Part shown: one piece after another, positions 25,833-33,759 of the stretch
Numbering within the stretch: position 1 is the stretch's first letter
Layout of the letters: every line of letters begins with the position of its first letter
NCBI RefSeq assembly: GCF_004365705.1
Contig: NZ_SOBN01000001.1
Span: 868,001 to 932,000 of the forward strand
DNA length: 64,000 bases
Origin: Streptomyces sp. 846.5
GTDB taxonomy: Bacteria; Actinomycetota; Actinomycetes; Streptomycetales; Streptomycetaceae
Direction of reading: 5' to 3'
Notes under the pieces: generated by a model
Databases searched by the model: none
Told to the model about the DNA's origin: nothing
The model's input: only the letters and a program-made list of their open reading frames with translations
Program-made: the position numbers and the translations under genes

Positions 25833-26543
25833 CTAGGCGTCCCAGCCGGCGAGGTCGCCAGCGGCGGAGGCCGCGTGGGCACGGGCGAGCCCTTCGGCGA
25901 GACCGGCGTCGCGCTCGCGCAGCGCGTTCAGGATCTGCCGGTGCTGGCCGTAGCGCTGGACCTGGCCGGGGGTGCTGCCTGCGCTGAGCTGGGCGGAGGC
26001 GATCCGCAGCCGCTCGGAGCGGCTGAACGCGCGGACCTGCTCCAGGGTGCGCAGCAGTTGCGCATTGGCGGCCGTGGCCTCCACTGCCGTGTGGAAGTCG
26101 CGGACCGCGTTGAAGATCTGCTCGACCGCGCCGGGGCCCAGGTCCCGGCCGGCGTCGCGGTTCGCGCGCAGGGCGTCGGCGGCGGCGTCGGCGGCGTCGA
26201 GCAGCTGCGCCATCCGGTCGAGCTGCTCGGTCGTGGCCTTGCGTGCGGCGAACCCGGCGGCGACGCCCTCCAGGGCGGCTTCGATGGCCGCGCTCTCGGT
26301 GCGCTCCTCGGGCGATACGGTGGCCACGCGCAGCGAGCGCAGGCCGGTGCGCTCGACCAGCTGTTCCTGTTCCAGACGGCGCAGGGCCTCGCGGACCGGG
26401 GTGGCGCTCACGCCCAGGCTGGCGGCGAGCCCGCGCTCGGTGATCTTCTCGCCCCAGGGCAGGTCTCCCTTGACGATGGCCGCCCGAAGCGCCCGGTACG
26501 CCTGGTCGGCCAGGGACTGTGAACTGAGTTCGGGAAGCGTCAT
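25833..26543 (-). CDS. GntR-family regulator, FCD subgroup
   Basis: A 236-residue FadR-like regulator. The winged helix is LADQAYRALRAAIVKGDLPW then LAASLGVSATPVREALRRLE. The helical FCD ligand domain follows, with a likely metal-binding His in VRDFHTAVEA and one in GQHRQILNAL. It is on the same strand between the ATPase and AtuA genes, with 31 and 77 bases to each. A TGCTACAGCA site 17 bases upstream of its ATG suggests autoregulation, and three better copies elsewhere in the locus identify its regulon. FCD regulators generally sense small carboxylates. Confidence 0.92.
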   Translation of the reverse strand: MTLPELSSQSLADQAYRALRAAIVKGDLPWGEKITERGLAASLGVSATPVREALRRLEQEQLVERTGLRSLRVATVSPEERTESAAIEAALEGVAAGFAARKATTEQLDRMAQLLDAADAAADALRANRDAGRDLGPGAVEQIFNAVRDFHTAVEATAANAQLLRTLEQVRAFSRSERLRIASAQLSAGSTPGQVQRYGQHRQILNALRERDAGLAEGLARAHAASAAGDLAGWDA

Positions 26544-26559
26544 GGCACCATTTGATATC

Positions 26560-26569
26560 TGCTACAGCA
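26560..26569. promoter_or_regulatory. weaker GntR operator candidate (autoregulatory)
   Basis: TGCTACAGCA is one substitution from the core TGCTATAGCA and lies 17 bases upstream of the GntR start, inside the short gap after the ATPase gene. Confidence 0.5.
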
Positions 26570-26574
26570 CACTG

Positions 26575-27717
26575 TCAAACAGCGTGCTGGGCGGCGATTG
26601 ATGCGGGCTGTTCGGCGGTGGACGCGGTGTCGGCGGGTACCGGGTCGTCGGCCACCGGACTGGCGGCCCCCTCGGCCAGGCCGACCCGGACCGTCGAGCC
26701 GGCCAAGGGTCGGGTGCTGAGGGCCTGGAGGAGCTGTGGACCCGCCTGGAGCGTGTGCAGGTAGTGGTCGCCGAGGAAGGTCGTGTGGACGACCCGCGCG
26801 GGCCATCCCGAGTCGGCGGCGCCCGGCTGCGGGTCGGTCAGGACGAGGGCTTCGGGACGCACGGCCACGGTCATGCCCCCGGGCGGCGGTGCGGACTCCG
26901 CCCGGAAGGGAACGCCGCCCGGCAGCCCGGGGACGTCCAGGCGGTAGGCGCCGTCGCCGACGGTGCGGGCGGTGCCGGTCAGGAAATTGCAGCGGCCCAG
27001 GAATTCGGCCACGAAACGGCTGCCGGGGTGGTGGTAGACCTCCTCGGGTGTGCCGGCCCGCACGATGCGGCCCTGGTTCATCACCAGGATCCGGTCGCTC
27101 ATGGCCAGGGCCTCGGTCTGGTCGTGGGTGACGAAGACGGTGCTGATGCCGAGGTCGCGCTGCAACTCCCGGAGCCAGTCGCGGGCGCGTTCGCGCAGCT
27201 TGGCGTCCAGGTTGGAGAACGGCTCGTCCAGCAGCAGCGCGCTGGGGCCGTGGGCGAGGGCCCTGGCCAGGGCGACGCGCTGCTGCTGTCCGCCGGAGAG
27301 CTCATGGGGACGGGCGTCCGACCGGTGTCCGAGCTCGACCAACTCCAGGACCTCGCCCACCCGTTGCCTGATCTCCTGGCGCGGGGTGCGGCGGATCCTG
27401 AGCGCGAAGCCGACGTTCTGAGCCACCGTCAGGTGCGGCCACAGCGCGTAGGACTGGAAGACCACCCCCAACTCCCGTTGCTCGGCCGGGATGTTGCGGC
27501 GCGTCTTCGCGTCGAAGAACGTGCGGTCGCCGTGGGTGATGGTCCCGGCGTCGGGGGTCTGGAAGCCAGCGATCGACATCAGGGTGGTGGTCTTGCCGCA
27601 GCCGCTGGGGCCCAGCAGGGTGACGAACTGACCGTCGGAGACGGTGAATCCGACGTCGTCCAGGACGCGGGCGGTCCCGATCGTGCGGGTGAGCCGGTGT
27701 ACAGAGATCTCAGGCAT
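26575..27717 (-). CDS. ABC transporter ATP-binding protein (FbpC/PotA type)
   Basis: A 380-residue importer ATPase. It has LLGPSGCGKTTTLMSIAG (Walker A), the Q-loop VVFQSYALWP, signature HELSGGQQQRVALARALAHG, Walker B ALLLDEPFSNLD and H-loop FVTHDQTEALAMSD. A C-terminal TOBE-like regulatory domain spans residues 250-350. The subgroup serves iron(III), polyamine or 2-aminoethylphosphonate importers. Its start overlaps the permease stop by eight bases, showing an operon. The acidic Ala-rich C-terminal tail is not conserved. The substrate depends on the binding protein upstream. Confidence 0.92.
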   Translation of the reverse strand: MPEISVHRLTRTIGTARVLDDVGFTVSDGQFVTLLGPSGCGKTTTLMSIAGFQTPDAGTITHGDRTFFDAKTRRNIPAEQRELGVVFQSYALWPHLTVAQNVGFALRIRRTPRQEIRQRVGEVLELVELGHRSDARPHELSGGQQQRVALARALAHGPSALLLDEPFSNLDAKLRERARDWLRELQRDLGISTVFVTHDQTEALAMSDRILVMNQGRIVRAGTPEEVYHHPGSRFVAEFLGRCNFLTGTARTVGDGAYRLDVPGLPGGVPFRAESAPPPGGMTVAVRPEALVLTDPQPGAADSGWPARVVHTTFLGDHYLHTLQAGPQLLQALSTRPLAGSTVRVGLAEGAASPVADDPVPADTASTAEQPASIAAQHAV

Positions 27718-29449
27718 GGCGAGCCTTCTTGCGCAGGGTCCACCCCAGGCCCGCCGCGAGGGCGAGGGCGACGAGGAGGACTTGGACGAGGGCCATCGCT
27801 GCGACCGGTCCCGGCAGTCCCTTGGACCAGGTCTGCAGCATGGTGGTGCCCAGCAGTTCGGTGCCGGGCTTGGTCAGGAACACCACCGGGTCGTAGTCGC
27901 TGACCAGGGTCACGAACATCAGCACCAGGGCGCTGAGCAGGGCCGGGCGCAGCAGCGGCAGGGTGATGCGGCGGGTGGTGGTCCACCAGTTCGCGCCGGA
28001 GGCTGCGGCGGCCCTGGACAGTTCGGGGCTGATCCGGGCCAGGGCGGGGGCCAGGACGATGTAGGCGAGGGTCATGTTGCGGACGCACAGGGCGAGGAGT
28101 TCGCCCCACAGGCTGGTGCGGAGCACGGCCCCGGGCCAGTCGACGATCAGGAACAGCCAGAAGAAGCCGACGCCGAAGACGATGCCGGGGGTGGCCCGGG
28201 GGTAGACCAGCAGGGCGGGCAGGGTGCGGCGCAGCCGGAAGCCGGAGTGGTGGGCGATGACGGTGGCCAGGGCGACCAGGGCGACGGTGGCGGCGCTGCC
28301 GATGACGCCGACCATGAGACTGTCGGTGACGGCGCGGTGCAGGGTGGGGTCGTCCCAGAGCTGCTGCCAGTTCGCGGCGGTCCACAGCCGCCAGGGCGCG
28401 ACCAGGGTGGTGAGGTCGGTGACCGAGGACATCAGTGCGAGGCCAAGGAGCGGCACCACGGAGGTCAGGGCCACGAAGCCGGTCGTGGCGGTGGCGGCCG
28501 GCAGGCGCCAGCGGCCCAGTTCCAGGGGGCGGGCGGGAGCGGTGGCACGGGTGCCGGCGGTGTAACGGGCGGAGTGGCGCAGCAGTCGCCCGCGCAGCAC
28601 CAGCAGGGTGGAGGCGACCAGCAGCAGCAGGATCGCTCCGGCGGAGACGACCGGCGGGTCCGGGACGGTGCTGTTGTTCCAGGTGTCGTAGAGGTAGCTG
28701 GCGATGAAGCCGATGTGCGCGGGGCGGCCCAGGAACAGCGGGATGCCCAGCACTTCCAGGCACAGCGTGAAGATCAGCATGCCGCTGTCGAGGAGGGCGG
28801 TGCGCAGCATCGGCAAGGTGACGGTGCGCAGCACACGGACGGTGCCCCCGCCCGAGGCGCGGACCGCGTCCTCCAGGCCGCCGTCGCCGCTCTCCAGTAC
28901 GGCTTTGCAGGTCAGGTAGGCGATGGGGAGGGTGACCACGGCGCCCAGGACGGACATGCCGGGCAGTGAGGTGAGGTTCCAGGCGGGCAGGTGCAGGTTC
29001 TTGGACCACAGCTGAGTGAGGTAGCCGGCCGGTCCGTACAGCGACTCCCAGCCGACGATCAGTCCGAGCGGGGGGATCAGCAGCGGGGCGAGCAGGGCCG
29101 CTCCGAGCCAGCGGCGTCCGGGGAGGTCGGTGCGGGCCACCAGGACGGCGAAGGCGGCGCCGAGGATCAGGGCCAGCGCGGTGGCCGTCAGTGCGAACAC
29201 GGCGGTGTTCAGGGCGGCCTGACGGAACGCCGGGTCGGTGAACAGCTGCCTGTAGGCGTCGACGCTGAACACGCCTCCGGGCAGGTAGTAGGGCTTGGAG
29301 CGCAGCGAGGTGATGACCAGCGGGACGAGCGGTGCCAGGGTCAGCACGGCCACTGCGGCCCAGACGAGGTACTGGCCGGGACCGGTGGGCAGGCGGCGGC
29401 GCCGGTCGCGCGGGGCGGCCGGGGCGGCGGCGGGAGCGAAGGAGGTCAT
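27710..29449 (-). CDS. ABC transporter permease, fused double-length (FbpB type)
   Basis: A 579-residue inner-membrane permease with two consecutive binding-protein-dependent transport domains, about 12 helices in all. Each half has an EAA-like loop: one near LEDAVRASGGGTVRVLRTVT and one near LSRAAAASGANWWTTTRRIT. This fused form is typical of FbpB/PhnU-like iron or aminophosphonate importers. Start ATG 29449 follows GGAG-like sequence eight bases after the SBP stop; the upstream extension only reads the SBP gene out of frame. It pairs with the ATPase (overlapping) and the lipoprotein. Confidence 0.9.
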   Translation of the reverse strand: MTSFAPAAAPAAPRDRRRRLPTGPGQYLVWAAVAVLTLAPLVPLVITSLRSKPYYLPGGVFSVDAYRQLFTDPAFRQAALNTAVFALTATALALILGAAFAVLVARTDLPGRRWLGAALLAPLLIPPLGLIVGWESLYGPAGYLTQLWSKNLHLPAWNLTSLPGMSVLGAVVTLPIAYLTCKAVLESGDGGLEDAVRASGGGTVRVLRTVTLPMLRTALLDSGMLIFTLCLEVLGIPLFLGRPAHIGFIASYLYDTWNNSTVPDPPVVSAGAILLLLVASTLLVLRGRLLRHSARYTAGTRATAPARPLELGRWRLPAATATTGFVALTSVVPLLGLALMSSVTDLTTLVAPWRLWTAANWQQLWDDPTLHRAVTDSLMVGVIGSAATVALVALATVIAHHSGFRLRRTLPALLVYPRATPGIVFGVGFFWLFLIVDWPGAVLRTSLWGELLALCVRNMTLAYIVLAPALARISPELSRAAAASGANWWTTTRRITLPLLRPALLSALVLMFVTLVSDYDPVVFLTKPGTELLGTTMLQTWSKGLPGPVAAMALVQVLLVALALAAGLGWTLRKKARHA

Positions 29450-29457
29450 TGGGGTGC

Positions 29458-30591
29458 TCAGTGACCGAGGGCCTTGTTCCAGCGGTCGGTGATCGCCTTC
29501 TGCTGGTCGACCACGTCCTGGGAGACCGGGACGAGGTAGGTGGCGGCGGCCGGGACGTGGGTGGCCAGGTCGGTCAGGTCGGCGGTGCAGCCGGTGGCGG
29601 ACTTGAAGTTGTTCATCGAGGCCTCCAGGCCCACCGCGCACAGGACCTGCTGGCCGGGGGCGCTGTAGACGTAGTCCAGGAACAGCTGGGCCGAGGCCGG
29701 GGAGGCGGCTCCGGCGGTCTGCGTGATCAGACGCGGCACCAGCGGGGTGGCGTCCTTCATGTAGCCGTAGCCGGCCAGGCCCTTGTACTGCGGGATGACG
29801 CTCTGGGCCAGGCCGCTGGACAGCCAGCCGACCGAGGCGCCGCCCTGGACCATGTACTGCAGCCCGTCCAGGCCCTCGTCCAGGGTCCTGGTGTGCGGGC
29901 CGAGGGTGTCCAGCTCGCCGTACACGGTGTTCGCGCCGAGGAGGTGGACCAGGCCGTAGACGGCCTCGTACCCGAGCGGGTTGTTCGGCGAGTAGCTGAC
30001 CAGGGGGTACTTGGCCGGGTCGCTCTTCACATGGGCGGCCAGGTCCGCGTAGCCGGTGGGGATCCCGGATCCGGTCAGCAGCTTCGCGTTCCAGGTGACC
30101 AGGACCGGGTCGGGAGACAGCACGTACACGCCATGGCCCTGGTCGGTGTAGGCGGGGAAGTTCTCCAGGCCCTGCGGGGTGACGTTCGCGAGCAGGCCGT
30201 TCTGCTCGGCCTGCAGCGCCTGCGGGACGGAGTCGGAGATCAGCAGGTCGGCGGTGCGGGCGCTCTGGGCGTGCTCGGACTGGAACTTGGTGAACACCTG
30301 ATTGTCCGACAGCTGCGAGTACTGCGGCTTGATCCAGGGATAGGCCTTGGTGAAGGCGTCGAGCACCGGCTTGAACGCGGCGCTGGGCGTGTTGCCGTAG
30401 ATGATCAGCCCGGACTCGGCGTGGGACCTGGTCACCAGGTCGGCGACGGCGGCCGGCGCGGCGGGGGTGGCGGACCCCGCGGCCGGCTGGGACGCGGTGG
30501 TACCGGTGGACGAGCAGGCGGCCAGCACGGAACCGACCGCAAGGACCGCGATGGCCAGTCGGACCGACGCAGGAGAAGGATGGCGGCTCAT
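29458..30591 (-). CDS. extracellular substrate-binding lipoprotein
   Basis: A 377-residue solute-binding protein. A signal peptide ends in the lipobox LAAC (Cys near 25), followed by a Ser/Thr/Ala-rich tether. The body starts GLIIYGNTPSAAFKPVLDAF, the usual first strand-helix of FbpA/AfuA-like binding proteins, and includes TADLLISDSVPQALQ and TWNAKLLTGSGIPTGYADL. I see no tyrosine pair typical of iron binding with certainty, so an organic anion is equally possible. It is the first gene of the transporter operon, and a GntR palindrome lies 25 bases upstream. Confidence 0.9.
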   Translation of the reverse strand: MSRHPSPASVRLAIAVLAVGSVLAACSSTGTTASQPAAGSATPAAPAAVADLVTRSHAESGLIIYGNTPSAAFKPVLDAFTKAYPWIKPQYSQLSDNQVFTKFQSEHAQSARTADLLISDSVPQALQAEQNGLLANVTPQGLENFPAYTDQGHGVYVLSPDPVLVTWNAKLLTGSGIPTGYADLAAHVKSDPAKYPLVSYSPNNPLGYEAVYGLVHLLGANTVYGELDTLGPHTRTLDEGLDGLQYMVQGGASVGWLSSGLAQSVIPQYKGLAGYGYMKDATPLVPRLITQTAGAASPASAQLFLDYVYSAPGQQVLCAVGLEASMNNFKSATGCTADLTDLATHVPAAATYLVPVSQDVVDQQKAITDRWNKALGH

Positions 30592-30615
30592 GATGACCTC
30601 ATTCGGAATAGTGAA

Positions 30616-30628
30616 TTTGCTATAGCAG
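30616..30628. promoter_or_regulatory. GntR operator candidate upstream of the binding-protein gene
   Basis: TTTGCTATAGCAG with the perfect core TGCTATAGCA. The preceding bases AGTGAA resemble the AGTAAA before the copy at 25777, so the shared element extends to about 19 bases. Confidence 0.7.
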
Positions 30629-30671
30629 ATGGGATGAACTGCGGCGATCTTAAGTGACTCGCCGGTAGGTG

Positions 30672-30685
30672 TTTGCTATGGCAAA
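30672..30685. promoter_or_regulatory. second GntR operator candidate in the divergent gap
   Basis: TTTGCTATGGCAAA, a 14-base near-perfect palindrome 44 bases from the copy at 30616 (four to five helical turns). It could support looping or cooperative binding, or control the MMPL promoter on the other side. Confidence 0.65.
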
Positions 30686-30873
30686 TGAGAGCACCGGGCC
30701 TTCCGGGGTGTCAAGGCCTGGGAAACCCCCGCGTCATCTGCCTCCAACCTGCCCGAAATGCCGCCGTGGCGCGAGCGGGCTCGGTTAAGGAGATCGAAAG
30801 GTGGGTCCTCCTACCTTCGGGAGCATCGCCGGTCTGCGCCTGGGACCGGCCCGCTCCCGGAGGTGGATTTCTC

Positions 30874-33078
30874 GTGGAACGCTTCGCCGCGTTCGTCCTG
30901 CGGCACCGTCTGTGGGTGGCCCTGGCCTGGGTCGCCGTCACGGTGGTCGGCGTGCTGATGGCACCGCATGTGGCCGACCGCCTCAAGACCGGCACGACCG
31001 TGAACTCGGCCGGCTACCACGCCAACGCCGCGCTGCAGAAGGAGTACGGCGGAGTCGGCGCCAACCCCAGCGTGCTGGTGGTGGACCTGCCGAACGGCGC
31101 CACCGCCGACAGTCCGTCGGTGAAGGCCGGCCTCGCCGCCGCCGACAGGGTGGCCGCCGGCGTCCCCGGGGTCCACGACCTGTCCTACGCCAGCGCGGGC
31201 GACCGCGCCCTGGTGGGTACCGGCGGCAGCTCCACCCTGGTCATGGTCTACCCGCCGAAGATGGGCGACCCGGTCGCCCCGCAGGTGCTGGACGCCATGG
31301 GCGCGGCCGTCGCCCACGACGTTCCCGGCGCCGTGGTGCACCAGACCGGTATCGAACAGCTGAGCTCCGGAGGCACCGGCGGCGGTTCCAGCGTCCTGAC
31401 CGAGATGCTCATCGGCGGCCTGCTCGCCCTGCTGGTCCTGGCCTGGGTGTTCGGCTCCGCGCTGGCGCTGCTGCCGCTGCTGTCGGCCATCGTGTCGGTG
31501 CTGACCATGCAGCTGGCGATCTGGGGTCTCACCTACGCCACCAGCATCGCCATCAACCCCTCGGTCCAGTTCATCGTCGCCCTGCTGGGACTGGGCCTGT
31601 CCATCGACTACTCGCTGCTGCTGGTCAACCGCTGGCGCGAGGAACGCGACAAGGGCGCGGACAACCGGCAGGCCGTGCTGCGGTCGGTGCGCCGTGCCGG
31701 GCACTCGGTGGCGTTCAGCGCCCTGATCGCCTCGCTGGGACTGTTCGCCCTGATCGTGGTCCCGGTCTCGTTCATCCAGGGCGTGGGCCTGTCCGGACTG
31801 TTCATCCCCTCCATCGCCGCTCTGGTCGCGCTGACCACCATCCCGCTGCTGCTCTCGGCGGCCGGACCGCGGCTGGACCGGATCCGGCTGCGCCGCCGCA
31901 GGGGCACCGGCGCGGGGACCATGTGGACCCGCACCGCGCGCACCATCGTCGCCCGCCCCAAGGCCGCGGCCCTGCTGGGCGCCGCGATCCTGGGCACCCT
32001 CTGCGCCTTCGGGCTGACCATCAACGTCGCCGCCCCCGCCTCCACCTCGCTGGCCGCCGGCGGCCCGGCTCAGCAGGGCCTGATCGCCCTGCAGCACGAC
32101 GGCTTCCCCACCGGCGTGCTGACCTCCGTCCCGGTCGAACTGCCGACCGGAACCGACCCGACCGCCACCGCCGCGACCCTGCGCGCCCTGCCCGAGATGC
32201 ACGGCGTCCTGGTGGCCGACACCCCGGCCTGGCACCATGCCGGCAGCTCGGTGATCATGGCGCTGCCCAGGACCGAGATGGGCACCGCGCATGCCGGAAC
32301 CGCCCTGGCCGACCTGCGCGCCGCCGCCCCGCACAACGCCCTGATCGGCGGCAACCAGGTCCAGGGGGCCGACGTCACCCACATCCTGTCCAGCTGGTTC
32401 CCGGTCCTGCTCGGCGTGGTCGCCCTGCTGACCTTCCTGCTCCTGGCTCGCGGCATGCGCTCGCTGGTACTGCCCGCCAAGGCCGTCGCCCTGAACCTGC
32501 TGTCCGTCGGCGCCGCCTACGGCGCGCTGGTGCTCATCTGGCAGCTCGGCTACGGCTCCACCGCTCTGTGGGGCATCCCGGCCACCGGATCGATCAGCCC
32601 CTTCGTGCCGATGCTGCTCTTCGGGTTCCTCTTCGGGGTCTCCATGGACTACGAGGTGTTCATCCTGGCCCGCGTCCGCGAGGCCCACGACCGGACCGGC
32701 GACACCCGCGAGGCCGTGGTCGAAGGGGTCTCCCGCACCGGACGCCTCGTCACCAGTGCAGCCCTGGTGCTGTTCCTGGCCCTGGTGTCGCTGTCCTCCG
32801 CCCCCGACGTGACCATCAAGATGATGGCCACCGGCATGGCCGCGGGCGTGCTGATCGACGCCCTGGTCGTGCGCACCCTGCTCACCCCCGCGCTGGTGGT
32901 CCTGTTCGGCCGGGCCAACTGGTACCTGCCCCCCTGGGCCGCCCGGGTGCTGCGGATCAGGCCCGGCACAGCGGGCGGGACAGCGGGCAGCACACCGGGC
33001 AGCACACTCGACGACGACCGGGACGGGGCCGACGGCGCGCTGAACCCCCCGGCCCCGCACCCGTCCGTGCATGCTTGA
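30874..33078 (+). CDS. MMPL-family (RND-like) membrane transporter
   Basis: A 734-residue MMPL protein with the RND duplication: helix 1 near residues 12-32, a large extracytoplasmic loop, helices 2-6 including LGLGLSIDYSLLLVNRWREE, a second loop, and helices 8-12 with FGVSMDYEVFILARVREAHD. The acidic GLSIDY and GVSMDY segments carry the proton-relay Asp-Tyr pairs. Such proteins export lipids or drugs. GTG 30874 begins VERFAAFVLRHRLWVALAWV with GGAGG ten bases before; a 67-codon upstream extension lacks coding character. Three bases separate it from the response regulator, so the three genes form one operon. Confidence 0.92.
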   Translation: MERFAAFVLRHRLWVALAWVAVTVVGVLMAPHVADRLKTGTTVNSAGYHANAALQKEYGGVGANPSVLVVDLPNGATADSPSVKAGLAAADRVAAGVPGVHDLSYASAGDRALVGTGGSSTLVMVYPPKMGDPVAPQVLDAMGAAVAHDVPGAVVHQTGIEQLSSGGTGGGSSVLTEMLIGGLLALLVLAWVFGSALALLPLLSAIVSVLTMQLAIWGLTYATSIAINPSVQFIVALLGLGLSIDYSLLLVNRWREERDKGADNRQAVLRSVRRAGHSVAFSALIASLGLFALIVVPVSFIQGVGLSGLFIPSIAALVALTTIPLLLSAAGPRLDRIRLRRRRGTGAGTMWTRTARTIVARPKAAALLGAAILGTLCAFGLTINVAAPASTSLAAGGPAQQGLIALQHDGFPTGVLTSVPVELPTGTDPTATAATLRALPEMHGVLVADTPAWHHAGSSVIMALPRTEMGTAHAGTALADLRAAAPHNALIGGNQVQGADVTHILSSWFPVLLGVVALLTFLLLARGMRSLVLPAKAVALNLLSVGAAYGALVLIWQLGYGSTALWGIPATGSISPFVPMLLFGFLFGVSMDYEVFILARVREAHDRTGDTREAVVEGVSRTGRLVTSAALVLFLALVSLSSAPDVTIKMMATGMAAGVLIDALVVRTLLTPALVVLFGRANWYLPPWAARVLRIRPGTAGGTAGSTPGSTLDDDRDGADGALNPPAPHPSVHA

Positions 33079-33081
33079 GCC

Positions 33082-33759
33082 ATGCGCATCCTCGTGATCG
33101 AGGACGACGAGGCCCTCGGCGCGTCCCTGACCTGGGGACTGCAGGCCGAGGGCTACGCCGTCCAACTCGCCGGCGACGGCACCGAAGGCCTGTGGCAGGC
33201 CACCGAGCACGACTTCGACGCGATCATCCTGGACGTCATGCTCCCCGGCCTGGACGGCTTCCAGATCTGTTCCCGGCTGCGCAGCGCCGGGAACTGGACC
33301 CCGATCCTCATGCTCTCGGCCATGGACGCCGACCTCGACCAGGCCGAAGGGCTCGACCTGGGCGCCGACGACTACCTCACCAAGCCCTTCGCCTACCCCG
33401 TCCTGCTGGCCCACCTGCGCTCCCTGCTGCGACGCGGGGCGCCGCCGCGGCCGGCCCTGCTGCAGGCCGGCGACCTGACCCTGGACCCGGCCACCCGCGC
33501 CGTGCACCGCGCGGGCACGCCCATCAGCCTGACCGCCGGAGAGACGAAGGTGCTGGAGTACCTGCTGCGTGCGGACGGCCGCGCCGTGCCCAAGACCGAA
33601 CTGCTGGAGCACTGTTGGGACGCCGCCTCGCAGGCCGATCCCGCCGTCGTCGAGGTCCGCATCCACCACCTGCGCCGCAAGATAGACGCACCCTTCCAGA
33701 GCCGCACCGTGGAGACGGTCCGGGGATCGGGATACCGCATTGACCCGCACCGCCCCTAG
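33082..33759 (+). CDS. OmpR-family response regulator
   Basis: A 225-residue response regulator. The receiver domain has the acidic pair Asp8-Asp9, phospho-acceptor Asp51 (IILDVMLPGLDG), a Ser/Ala switch position near 79 and Lys101 in YLTKPF. The winged-helix output starts near 130 (ISLTAGETKVLEYLLR) and ends VETVRGSGYRI. It overlaps the kinase gene by 20 bases and directly follows the MMPL gene, so the likely output is control of that exporter. Confidence 0.95.
   Translation: MRILVIEDDEALGASLTWGLQAEGYAVQLAGDGTEGLWQATEHDFDAIILDVMLPGLDGFQICSRLRSAGNWTPILMLSAMDADLDQAEGLDLGADDYLTKPFAYPVLLAHLRSLLRRGAPPRPALLQAGDLTLDPATRAVHRAGTPISLTAGETKVLEYLLRADGRAVPKTELLEHCWDAASQADPAVVEVRIHHLRRKIDAPFQSRTVETVRGSGYRIDPHRP

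Noticed and set aside
29450-29641. N-terminal extension of the permease
   Set aside because: The added residues are Arg/Pro/Gly-rich and are read out of frame through the binding-protein gene; ATG 29449 is well placed after its stop.
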